Origin: Bacteroidota bacterium
GTDB lineage: Bacteria; Bacteroidota; Bacteroidia; UKL13-3
Assembly: GCA_947446605.1 (NCBI GenBank)
Contig: CANFHJ010000012.1
Span: 1 to 37,688 of the forward strand
Reading direction: 5' to 3'
DNA length: 37,688 nucleotides
Shown one piece after another: positions 1 to 7,893 of this stretch. How positions within the stretch are numbered: the first letter of the stretch is position 1; every line of letters begins with the position of its first letter. Made by a program: the position numbers and the translations under genes. Under the pieces are notes generated by a model. It saw only the letters and a list, made by a program, of their open reading frames with translations. It was not told where the DNA came from and searched no databases.

Positions 1-16
1 GGGACTAAACAATTTT

Positions 17-52
17 AAAAGGCTTTAGTGTTTTACACTGAAGCCTTTTTTT
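17..52 (+). terminator. Bidirectional intrinsic terminator
   Basis: A hairpin with arms AAAAGGCTT.AGTG and CACT.AAGCCTTTT around a short TTTTA loop is followed by a run of T on the plus strand. It is symmetric enough to serve both strands. Its plus-strand arm overlaps the last codons of the minus-strand membrane protein, so it probably ends that transcript as well as one entering from left of the window. Confidence 0.75.
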
Positions 53-1638
53 ATGTCGGCACCACGCAAACCAACAGAGTCTATAAAATAATAAGAACTC
101 GGAAATTGATCCCAACAAGAATTGGCATTTTTTGTAATAAATACCTCAAAGCCATCAATATTTCTTGCCTCTAATTGCTCATGCGGGTAAGGTTTCGGTT
201 CGAACCAAGCGCTTGGCAAATCTTTTTGAAGTACTGCCTTGAAACTTAAAAACAATACCAAAGCCAAACCCAATAATGGAATAAATTTCTTTGGTGCTTC
301 AAATGGAATTTTAGCTGAAAACAAATACAAAGCAAAGGCAATGGTGCTAAGCATATAACCAAACAGGAAGCGAGGATGCGGGCCATTTAAAAAAATAATA
401 GTAAAGCTCAACAGCACAAAAGCCAATGGCCAAATAATCTCCTTCTTTTTATAAGAAAACAAAGCAACAAGTGGCGCACAACTGGCAAAACCAATTACCA
501 ATAAGCGGTTCAATATATCCAATTTACCAAACCAAATGGGCAACCATTCTCCTATGCCCATTTTTTGTGTGAGGTAAATATCTTGCCCAGAAACCTTGCC
601 CCAACTATTTAAAACTATTTTATCAAATTCAAAGTAAAAAGCAGGCACTTTCCAATCCACAGCAAACAAATCTATTTGATTAAATGGATACAATAAATAA
701 CCACATAAAATTACATTTCCTATAAACCATGGCACCAGAAAAAGGAGACCTAACACAAATAATTTAGCAATAAATAACCATTGTTTGTGGCGCAATAAAT
801 GGATCAACCAAAGCAATGGCAACATTAAGAAAACAATGGCCGTGGCTTTTACCGTAACAATCCATAAAATAAAAAGCACCATTAGCAGCAAATAGCCCTT
901 TCGCAAATCTATTTTGGCAGCAGCTAACAAATACAAATCAAGCAAAAGGTAAATCATACCTGTAACAATAATATCTGGCGTTACAGCGCCTACAAAGGCG
1001 GTTTTCAGCGACAATAAAATAAACGCTGCAAACAAAAAACGCATCCATTGCTGTGCCTTCGAAATGGGTTCGGCAAAAAACAAATAAGAAAACAAGCAAA
1101 TAAAATAGAGGGCATTGCCCACATAAACAGATTTTACACCAAGGAAAGAAAAACCCCAAAAGGCTTGTAAATTAAACCACCAATTGTTGTTGGCCAATGG
1201 CCTGTTAAAATTACCCAAGCCCGGCAACAAGGGATATTTTTCTACCCATTGAATTGCCTGCAAATGGTAATCGGCAATATCGCCCATACCTGGTCGGCCA
1301 ATGATGGCCAACAAAGCACCCAGTATCAAAAGGGAAAACACAAGAAGATTATTTTTAATAAACCCTATTAAGTTTAAGAATCCTTGTTTAGCATATTTAA
1401 AATTACTTACAAAAAAGAGCAGAAAAAAGAAGTGTAAGAATAAATCTACCTTGCTATAAAAGTGGTAAACCGCAATAATGGGACTCATTACAGCCAATCC
1501 AATAATTGGGTAAATAGCTGGATGTAAATCTAATTTTTTGCCTGTTTTAAATACCTTTTCCAATACAGGCCAAATAAAATTGCCCATAAAAAAACTAAGT
1601 ACCAAAGCATAAGAAAGCAACAATAAACTAAGTAGCAT
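25..1638 (-). CDS. Multipass membrane protein, possibly GT-C-like (LIC_10190-type)
   Basis: The 537-residue product is almost entirely hydrophobic, with about a dozen membrane segments and no cytoplasmic catalytic domain. The conserved-looking part is the first large loop, around residues 115-155 (GDIADYHLQAIQW, then a FNRPLANNNWW stretch). This resembles the loop of the uncharacterised LIC_10190-type family found in Bacteroidota and Leptospira. An acidic residue in the first periplasmic loop (GDIADYH) is also typical of GT-C glycosyltransferases, which use lipid-linked sugars, but that function is only inferred. The stop codon lies inside a terminator hairpin. The gene is monocistronic: sucD upstream has its own terminator. 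No glycan genes surround it. I am sure that it is a real membrane protein but not of the reaction. Confidence 0.8.
   Translation of the reverse strand: MLLSLLLLSYALVLSFFMGNFIWPVLEKVFKTGKKLDLHPAIYPIIGLAVMSPIIAVYHFYSKVDLFLHFFFLLFFVSNFKYAKQGFLNLIGFIKNNLLVFSLLILGALLAIIGRPGMGDIADYHLQAIQWVEKYPLLPGLGNFNRPLANNNWWFNLQAFWGFSFLGVKSVYVGNALYFICLFSYLFFAEPISKAQQWMRFLFAAFILLSLKTAFVGAVTPDIIVTGMIYLLLDLYLLAAAKIDLRKGYLLLMVLFILWIVTVKATAIVFLMLPLLWLIHLLRHKQWLFIAKLFVLGLLFLVPWFIGNVILCGYLLYPFNQIDLFAVDWKVPAFYFEFDKIVLNSWGKVSGQDIYLTQKMGIGEWLPIWFGKLDILNRLLVIGFASCAPLVALFSYKKKEIIWPLAFVLLSFTIIFLNGPHPRFLFGYMLSTIAFALYLFSAKIPFEAPKKFIPLLGLALVLFLSFKAVLQKDLPSAWFEPKPYPHEQLEARNIDGFEVFITKNANSCWDQFPSSYYFIDSVGLRGADIKKGFSVKH
197..206. 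repeat. GGTTCGAACC palindrome, copy 1
   Basis: Exact copy inside the membrane-protein gene, encoding part of WFEPK. Preceded by C on the plus strand. Confidence 0.8.
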
Positions 1639-1690
1639 GCGGTATAAAATAAAATGGCAATGTAAGAAATTTTGCGCCTAAACTAAGGAC

Positions 1691-1733
1691 AAAAAAAAGC
1701 CACAAACATACCCTAAAGTACATTTGTGGCTTT
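1691..1733 (-). terminator. Intrinsic terminator of sucD
   Basis: Read on the minus strand, AAAGCCACAAA pairs with TTTGTGGCTTT. Wobble pairs extend the stem to about 15 bp around a TTTAGGG loop, and eight T follow. It starts 17 bp after the sucD stop codon. Confidence 0.85.
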
Positions 1734-1749
1734 CAATAATTTATTGAAA

Positions 1750-2631
1750 CTATGCTTTAGCTTGCATTGCTATTAGCATGGCCGAACCAATTTCTGCTGG
1801 CGATTCAACAACGGTTATACCACACTCACGCATAATTGCCATCTTAGCTGCGGCTGTATCATCTTTACCACCAATGATTGCACCAGCATGGCCCATTCTG
1901 CGGCCCGGAGGCGCTGTTTGGCCAGCGATGAAACCAACTACTGGTTTTCTATTTCCATTTGCTTTGATCCAACGAGCAGCATCTGCTTCATAGCTTCCAC
2001 CAATTTCACCAATCATAATAATGGCATCGGTTTCAGGATCATTCATTAACATTTCTACTGCATCTTTGGTAGGTGTTCCAATAATTGGATCGCCACCAAT
2101 ACCAATGGCAGTGCTAATACCTAAACCAGCTTTCACCACTTGGTCTGCCGCTTCGTAAGTTAATGTTCCAGATTTTGAAACAATACCAATACGACCTGCT
2201 TTGAACACAAAGCCTGGCATAATACCAACTTTAGCTTGACCTGGCGTAATAACACCTGGGCAGTTTGGTCCAATTAATACACAATCTCTAGATTTAATAT
2301 ATTCCTTAACTGGAATCATATCGGCAACTGGAATGCCTTCTGTAATACAAACAATTACTTTGATACCCGCATCTGCCGCTTCCATAATGGCATCGGCAGC
2401 AAAAGCTGGTGGCACAAAAATAATAGATACGTTAGCACCAACCGTGTTAACAGCATCTAAAACAGTGTTAAATACTGGTTTTTCCAAATGAGTTTGGCCA
2501 CCTTTACCAGGTGTAACGCCTCCTACTAAATTGGTTCCGTATTCAATCATTTGTTGGGCATGAAAAGAGCCCTCACTACCGGTAAATCCTTGAACGATTA
2601 CCTTTGAATTCTTATCTACTAATACTGACAT
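1750..2631 (-). CDS. sucD: Succinate-CoA ligase (ADP-forming), alpha subunit
   Basis: SucD is the CoA-binding, phosphohistidine-bearing subunit of succinyl-CoA synthetase, which interconverts succinyl-CoA and succinate with substrate-level phosphorylation in the TCA cycle. The 293-residue length is normal. Visible marks are the N-terminal Rossmann CoA-binding motif ([14 protein letters not shown], about residues 11-24), the GGVTPGKGG loop, the central IGPNCPGVI motif, and the active-site histidine in GHAGAI (His248). The beta subunit gene sucC is not adjacent, as is common in Bacteroidota. Upstream on the minus strand, CATATTTG is one mismatch from the TAnnTTTG box and may be its -7 element. 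A strong terminator follows. Confidence 0.97.
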   Translation of the reverse strand: MSVLVDKNSKVIVQGFTGSEGSFHAQQMIEYGTNLVGGVTPGKGGQTHLEKPVFNTVLDAVNTVGANVSIIFVPPAFAADAIMEAADAGIKVIVCITEGIPVADMIPVKEYIKSRDCVLIGPNCPGVITPGQAKVGIMPGFVFKAGRIGIVSKSGTLTYEAADQVVKAGLGISTAIGIGGDPIIGTPTKDAVEMLMNDPETDAIIMIGEIGGSYEADAARWIKANGNRKPVVGFIAGQTAPPGRRMGHAGAIIGGKDDTAAAKMAIMRECGITVVESPAEIGSAMLIAMQAKA

Positions 2632-2766
2632 AGCTTGATTTTTAAGCGAGGCAAATATGAACTATTTTTTTTGAAATATGATAGCCATTTCGTAATTATT
2701 TAATCGCCTACCCTACAATTACTTAGCAAATTAGCTGCTGGCAATTAATTGAACTTTAAAATTTTA

Positions 2767-5256
2767 CTAGAACCCACTAGGCTTTAATTGCTCTTCTATC
2801 TTGCTGAGCAAAAGCGCTTTATTAATTGGCTTAGTTAAATAGTCATTCATTCCCACTTCAAAACATTTCTTCTTTTCCTGGGCATCATCATGCGCAGTAA
2901 TTGCTATAATTGGAATGTTTTTATCTATTGAATAATCATCTTGTGTTCTAATTATACGAGTGGCCTCAATACCATCCATTATTGGCATTCTAATATTCAT
3001 GAGCAGCAAATCATAGGAACGCTCTTTTAACATTTCTAAAGCGCGCTTTCCATTTTCTGCAATTTGGTAAGGATAAGCCTCCTTTTCTAAAATTTTAGCA
3101 AACAACCTTTGATTTAATTGGTTGCTTTCCACCACCAACAAATTAAATTTACTATGATCTAGTAAAACACCTTCCTGCTTGTTGGCAAAAATATTTTCAT
3201 TGCTATCTATACTTTCAATTTCAACATTCAGAAAGAAACTGCTTCCAATTCCTTTATCCGAAACCAACTCCAGCTTGCCTTTCATTAAATCACATAATTC
3301 CTTTACGTTTTTTAATCCTACGCCAAAAGCATTTTCATTTAAACCAATTTGTGGGGCAGTTTTAAATAATTGTTTTATTTCTTTATCACTAAAACCAGCA
3401 CCTTCATCCGAAACAACAACTTGAAGCTTACTTAATATTTTACCGTCTTTTTCTCTTGAACCAAGCTGTTTTACTTCAATTTTTACAACCCCTTTTTTGC
3501 AAGTTTTTACCGCATTGTTAAGTAGGTTTTGAATAATTATAAGAAGCTTTTGCCGGTCGGCATTTACCATTCTTGGCACGCCTGGAAATACCATTTGATT
3601 AAACAACAATCCTTTGTGTTTTGCTTGGTATGCATAAATTTTAAACAACTCCTCCAATGACTCTAATAAATCAAATGGCGAGCTTACAGGATAGGCTTCC
3701 TTTCTATCAATTTGCAAATGTGTAATGAGGTTATTCAGTAAAAACATTAACTCATCACTACTTAATTTAATATAAGTTAAATAATCTTTTAATTCACTAA
3801 AAGTCTTACTCTCAAGGGCAAGCTGACTCATGCCAACAATTCCATTTAAGGGCGTTCTTATCTCATGGTTTATTTGCTGCAGCATATTCCCTTTGGCTTT
3901 GCTACTCAACTCAAATTGTTTGGTTTTCTTTTTTAAATTCCAAGAAAAAACTACCAAGCCAGAAACAAGTAAAAGGAAAAATATAATTACAAATGTTGCT
4001 AGCAATAAAATATTTCTACGTTCAATAGCAAGCTGCTGTTCTAGGATTTTTAGTTGCTTAATTTCATTGTCTTTTTGCATCAATTTAAGCAGCTGTTCTT
4101 TACGTTCGTTCTCATATTGTGAGGCAACCAAACCGATTTCCATTTTTTTACCCTGACCCAAAATAGCTTGCTCGGCATTTTGCTTTAAACGTGTAAAAAA
4201 TGCACTTTTATTTTTATCATTTAGCCGCAGGTGTAATTCAGCCAAGGCGCCATATAAATCTGTCACCTCAGACAATTTTGTATTTTGTTTGCTCACCTCA
4301 TAACCAATATTGGCAAAATACAATGCAGAGTCGCTCTGATTCAATTTAAGAAAGGCTGCACTTAGGTTGGTACATGCCAGAATTAGCGCACGCGGCTCTT
4401 TATTTATTAAATCCAATTGATAGGCCTCACGTAAATAAGGCAATGCTTTTTTTGCTTGCTTCCTCGCCAAATAAACCAAACCAATATTATTCAAAGCAGA
4501 AGAAATATCTACCGAACTACTTTTCAAACGAAAAACTTCTAAAGCATTTGCATAATGATACAAAGCTTTTAAATCATAGCCTTTGTATTTGTAAATATTT
4601 GCCAAATTATTTTCAATTTCGGCAACTATTAATTCATCCTGACTTCCTTTATATAAATCCAATGAACGCTGATAATAAACCTCGGCCTGGTCTTGGTTTT
4701 TTAGATCCATATAAACCGAACCAATATTGTTATAGGTTCGAGCTGCCCTTGCAAAGTCGCCAATTTGCTCTGAAATTTTTACAGAAGCAATATAGTAACG
4801 CATGGTTTTACTATAATCACCTTGCATATAGGCCAAATTACCCAAACTGTGATAAGCAAAGGATACGGAATAGGGCTCCTTACATTTTAAAGCCAATGCT
4901 AATCCAGCTAAATATAAGCGCTTTGCTCCAACCAAATCGCCATGGTTCTTTAGCAAAATTCCAAGAATAATGGATGAAATTGCTTTACCCTTGCAATAAT
5001 TTAACTTCGAAGAAATAGCATATGCTTGTCGTGCATAATTACCCGCTTTGGTAGTATCCATGCTGCGCACACAATTTGCCAAACCATTTAAAATATCTGC
5101 ACGCTCCAATTCATTCGCAAAAGGCAAAATGCTTTCTAAGCTATCTTTTTCAGATTCTGATTGCGCCTTTGATTCATTTGTGAAAACACAAATAATTAAA
5201 AGAAATAATACAAATGGAATTTTTCTAAGGGCCTTCATCACAATAAACTTTCGCAA
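2767..5256 (-). CDS. TPR-containing hybrid histidine kinase with degenerate receiver domain
   Basis: A 829-residue sensor kinase. An N-terminal signal peptide (about residues 7-31) is followed by tetratricopeptide repeats (about 50-350), a coiled linker, one membrane helix (about 415-437), a HisKA domain with the phospho-acceptor His464 in the H-box NHEIRTPLNG, and a HATPase_c domain with an N-box (LLNNAVK) and G-boxes (DEGAG, GVGLKNV). A C-terminal receiver (about 703-822) completes it. The TPR part should lie in the periplasm. The receiver is unusual: the usual LMDxxMPxMDG motif reads LMNIRMPIMDG, so the phospho-acceptor is Asn754, and the acidic pair reads VVESN. It is probably a pseudo-receiver. 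The kinase core looks intact. The true start may be the Met at residue 7 (5238), which gives a cleaner signal peptide. No partner regulator is adjacent. Confidence 0.93.
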   Translation of the reverse strand: MRKFIVMKALRKIPFVLFLLIICVFTNESKAQSESEKDSLESILPFANELERADILNGLANCVRSMDTTKAGNYARQAYAISSKLNYCKGKAISSIILGILLKNHGDLVGAKRLYLAGLALALKCKEPYSVSFAYHSLGNLAYMQGDYSKTMRYYIASVKISEQIGDFARAARTYNNIGSVYMDLKNQDQAEVYYQRSLDLYKGSQDELIVAEIENNLANIYKYKGYDLKALYHYANALEVFRLKSSSVDISSALNNIGLVYLARKQAKKALPYLREAYQLDLINKEPRALILACTNLSAAFLKLNQSDSALYFANIGYEVSKQNTKLSEVTDLYGALAELHLRLNDKNKSAFFTRLKQNAEQAILGQGKKMEIGLVASQYENERKEQLLKLMQKDNEIKQLKILEQQLAIERRNILLLATFVIIFFLLLVSGLVVFSWNLKKKTKQFELSSKAKGNMLQQINHEIRTPLNGIVGMSQLALESKTFSELKDYLTYIKLSSDELMFLLNNLITHLQIDRKEAYPVSSPFDLLESLEELFKIYAYQAKHKGLLFNQMVFPGVPRMVNADRQKLLIIIQNLLNNAVKTCKKGVVKIEVKQLGSREKDGKILSKLQVVVSDEGAGFSDKEIKQLFKTAPQIGLNENAFGVGLKNVKELCDLMKGKLELVSDKGIGSSFFLNVEIESIDSNENIFANKQEGVLLDHSKFNLLVVESNQLNQRLFAKILEKEAYPYQIAENGKRALEMLKERSYDLLLMNIRMPIMDGIEATRIIRTQDDYSIDKNIPIIAITAHDDAQEKKKCFEVGMNDYLTKPINKALLLSKIEEQLKPSGF

Positions 5257-5304
5257 CTAATTTAAATAAGTAAAATCAAATCTCAATTTTTTTGAATGAT
5301 TTTT

Positions 5305-5331
5305 GTGCAAGATACCCGCAATTTTGAATTC
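5305..5331 (-). promoter_or_regulatory. Candidate promoter of the TPR hybrid kinase
   Basis: On the minus strand a TTG is followed after 16 bp by TATCTTGC, a near match to the Bacteroidota -7 element TAnnTTTG. Initiation would fall about 50 bp before the start codon. The same 11-mer, GTATCTTGCAC, recurs on the minus strand at 20112-20122 ahead of a candidate small RNA. Confidence 0.4.
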
Positions 5332-5364
5332 AATCGGGTTTCCCTGATTTTTATATCAGTAAAA

Positions 5365-5706
5365 TTATAAAGCCAAAGCCAAACTTGGGTCCCAAAAAAG
5401 ATTTTTAAATTCCTTAACTTGGTCATTTTCAATTATAATTCCTTCTAATTCTAAGCGCGCTTGCATTTCACTTTCCGAACCAAAATGATGCTTTCCAGTT
5501 AATAAACCGTTTCTATTTACAACCCTATGTGCAGGCACAGGTGGAACCTGCTGATGAGCAGCATTCATAGCATATCCAACCATACGCGCTCCTGAAACTA
5601 CCCCTAAATACTTGGCAATAGCGCCATAAGAACTTACCCTTCCCCTAGGTATTAAACGTGCTACCTCATATACGTCGTTAAAAAAGTCTTGCTGCTTATT
5701 TTGCAT
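5365..5706 (-). CDS. Alkyltransferase-like (ATL) protein, MGMT family without active Cys
   Basis: The 113-residue product matches the C-terminal DNA-binding domain of O6-alkylguanine-DNA alkyltransferases: VARLIPRGRVSSYGAIA (helix-turn-helix region), ARMVGYAMNAA, and the active-site loop. That loop reads PVPAHRVV (residues 56-63) where transferases have PCHRVV, so the alkyl-accepting cysteine is alanine (Ala59). This is the hallmark of ATL proteins, which bind O6-alkylguanine without repairing it and hand the lesion to nucleotide excision repair. The open frame extends upstream to 5781, but that would overlap recQ; the Met at 5706 begins the conserved domain. recQ is divergent, 51 bp away, so the two DNA-repair genes share an upstream region. 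Confidence 0.9.
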   Translation of the reverse strand: MQNKQQDFFNDVYEVARLIPRGRVSSYGAIAKYLGVVSGARMVGYAMNAAHQQVPPVPAHRVVNRNGLLTGKHHFGSESEMQARLELEGIIIENDQVKEFKNLFWDPSLALAL

Positions 5707-5725
5707 GAGAAGTGAGATGTATTTA

Positions 5726-5753
5726 TTGAAATACAAATCAAATGTTATGTTTG
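5726..5753 (+). promoter_or_regulatory. Promoter of recQ
   Basis: TTG (5726-5728), 17 bp, then TATGTTTG (5746-5753) exactly fits the Bacteroidota consensus TTG-N17-23-TAnnTTTG. Initiation is expected a few bases downstream, close to the ATG at 5758, so the mRNA may have almost no leader. Confidence 0.7.
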
Positions 5754-5757
5754 ACAA

Positions 5758-7893
5758 ATGCAAACCACAATTAACCCACAAACTATTTTAAAAAAATATT
5801 TTGGCTTCGACCAATTTCGTCCCTTACAAGAAGAAATAATTGCAGGTGTAGTAAACCAAAAAGACAGTTTAGTGCTAATGCCTACAGGAGGCGGAAAATC
5901 TGTTTGCTTCCAATTGCCTGCTATCATGCTTCCCCATCTAACACTGGTTATTTCTCCACTTATTGCATTAATGAAAGACCAAGTGGAAGCCTTAAAAGCA
6001 AATGGCATTCAGGCAGATTTTTTAAATAGCACAATGGATGAGAACGACCAAGAAATACTCATTCAGAATGTTAGAAATGGAGAAGTTAAATTGTTATATC
6101 TATCACCAGAAAAACTTCTTACACTAATTCCATTTATTAAATCAAACATAAAAATTTCACTAATTGCCATTGATGAAGCACATTGTATAAGCCAATGGGG
6201 ACACGACTTTAGACCAGAATACACCAAACTGGGATTACTAAAAGAAACTTGGCCAGAAATTCCAATTATTGCTTTAACGGCTACCGCAGATAAAATAACT
6301 AGAAAAGACATTGTCAAACAACTGAGCCTAGAAGATCCTAAAATTTATGTGGCAAGTTTTGATAGGCCGAACCTAAGTTTATCAGTAAGATTTGGTATAA
6401 AAAAGAAAAAGAAGCTGGAAGAGATTGCGGCTTTTATTCATGCTAAAAAAGATGAAAGCGGCATTATTTATTGCTTGAGTAGAAAATCTACAGAAGAAAT
6501 GGCTGAGGAAATGAAAGGCTTTGGCATCTCTGCAGAATTTTACCATGCAGGTATGACCGCAAACGAAAGAAATAAAGTTCAAGACAATTTCATTAACGAT
6601 AGAACCAAAGTAATTTGTGCCACCATTGCCTTTGGAATGGGCATCGATAAAAGTAATGTGCGCTTTGTAATACATAATAACCTTCCTAAAAACATGGAAG
6701 GCTATTACCAGGAAATAGGTAGAGCTGGAAGAGACGGCTTGCCTAGTGATGCACTATTATACTATAGCATTGGTGATGTGGTAATGCTGCGTAATTTTAT
6801 TGAAGACAGTGGTCAAAAAGAATTAAACCACGAAAAACTAAATAGGATGCAGCAATATGCAGAAACGCCTATTTGCAGGCGTATTATTCTCCTTGCTTAT
6901 TTTGGAGAAACACTTGAGCATGCATGTAATAACTGCGATGTATGCAAGCAACCAAGAAAAACATTTGATGGAACTTTATTGGCACAAAAAGCTTTATCGG
7001 CTTTGGCTCGAACCAATGAAAAAATTGGGGTAAATGTTTTGATAGATATTTTAAGAGGTTCGCACAGAAAAGAAATTATTGAAAATGGCTACAATACCAT
7101 TAAAACCTTTGGAGCTGGCAAAGAATATAGCTTTCACGATTGGCAAAAATACATTCTACAAATGCTTAATTTGGGATTAATAGAAATTGCCTACGATGAA
7201 AATTTCAATTTAAAAATTACAAGTTTTGGAAAGGAATTGTTATTTGAAAATAAAAAAATTGCACTCGTACATAGCGATGACCTGGAGAAATTTGAAGCCA
7301 AGAAAAAACGAGAATTAAACCTTGATGATACCAAAGATTTAGAGGCAGAATTGTTTGACTACCTCCGCGGAATCAGAAGAGGTTTAGCAGAAAAAGAAAA
7401 TGTTCCGGCATATGTTATTTTTAGTGATGCAACACTACAAGACCTATCTAAAAACAAGCCTGTGCAATTATCAGACCTACTTAAAATTGGTGGCATGGGC
7501 GAATACAAAATAAAAAAATACGGAAATACTTTTATCAAAGAAATCAAGCAATGGCTCAAACAAAATGATGTAAAAACGCCTAAAGTAGACACCTACTCAG
7601 AAACCTTTAAATTGCTGCAAGAAGGTTATGGCATTGAGGAAATTTCCCAAACCAGACAAATGCATGAAACTACTATTTATTCTCATATTGCGCATTTGTA
7701 TACAAAAAATCAACTCGAAAATTTAGATGCTTATATAAATGATGCCGAATATAAATTGGTAAAGGCTGCTGTAAAAGAAACAGGAGAAAAAAAACAACTA
7801 ACACCACTGCATACTTACCTCAATGAAGAAATTCCCTTTCATGTTATCCGTCTTTGTCTTGCCAAATTAAATAAGGAGGAAGAAGAAAATTAA
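5758..7893 (+). CDS. recQ: ATP-dependent DNA helicase RecQ
   Basis: RecQ is a 3'-5' superfamily 2 helicase that processes stalled forks and recombination intermediates. In this 711-residue protein I see Walker A (PTGGGKS, Lys47), the DEAH box at 139-142 followed by the RecQ-specific aromatic loop ISQWGHDFRPEY, motif III (ALTATAD), motif VI (QEIGRAGRDG), the four-cysteine zinc site starting at Cys373 and ending CNNCDVC, the winged-helix RQC domain, and an HRDC domain (about 535-605). A C-terminal helix-turn-helix (EGYGIEEISQTRQMHETTI) is the extra domain usual in Bacteroidota RecQ. The start ATG is the only one before Walker A. The stop codon overlaps the stop of the converging gene by 4 bp. 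Confidence 0.97.
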   Translation: MQTTINPQTILKKYFGFDQFRPLQEEIIAGVVNQKDSLVLMPTGGGKSVCFQLPAIMLPHLTLVISPLIALMKDQVEALKANGIQADFLNSTMDENDQEILIQNVRNGEVKLLYLSPEKLLTLIPFIKSNIKISLIAIDEAHCISQWGHDFRPEYTKLGLLKETWPEIPIIALTATADKITRKDIVKQLSLEDPKIYVASFDRPNLSLSVRFGIKKKKKLEEIAAFIHAKKDESGIIYCLSRKSTEEMAEEMKGFGISAEFYHAGMTANERNKVQDNFINDRTKVICATIAFGMGIDKSNVRFVIHNNLPKNMEGYYQEIGRAGRDGLPSDALLYYSIGDVVMLRNFIEDSGQKELNHEKLNRMQQYAETPICRRIILLAYFGETLEHACNNCDVCKQPRKTFDGTLLAQKALSALARTNEKIGVNVLIDILRGSHRKEIIENGYNTIKTFGAGKEYSFHDWQKYILQMLNLGLIEIAYDENFNLKITSFGKELLFENKKIALVHSDDLEKFEAKKKRELNLDDTKDLEAELFDYLRGIRRGLAEKENVPAYVIFSDATLQDLSKNKPVQLSDLLKIGGMGEYKIKKYGNTFIKEIKQWLKQNDVKTPKVDTYSETFKLLQEGYGIEEISQTRQMHETTIYSHIAHLYTKNQLENLDAYINDAEYKLVKAAVKETGEKKQLTPLHTYLNEEIPFHVIRLCLAKLNKEEEEN

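Noticed and set aside
4374-4970. 198-residue plus-strand frame opposite the TPR kinase
   Set aside because: Antisense shadow of the TPR repeats; its asparagine-, leucine- and tyrosine-rich product has no recognisable motif.
5310-5364. Terminator after the ATL gene
   Set aside because: The CCCG/CGGG arms near 5316-5342 leave mismatches and no T run follows, so the stem is not convincing.
5365-5706. Active O6-methylguanine-DNA methyltransferase
   Set aside because: The active-site cysteine is alanine (PAHRVV), so alkyl transfer is not possible.
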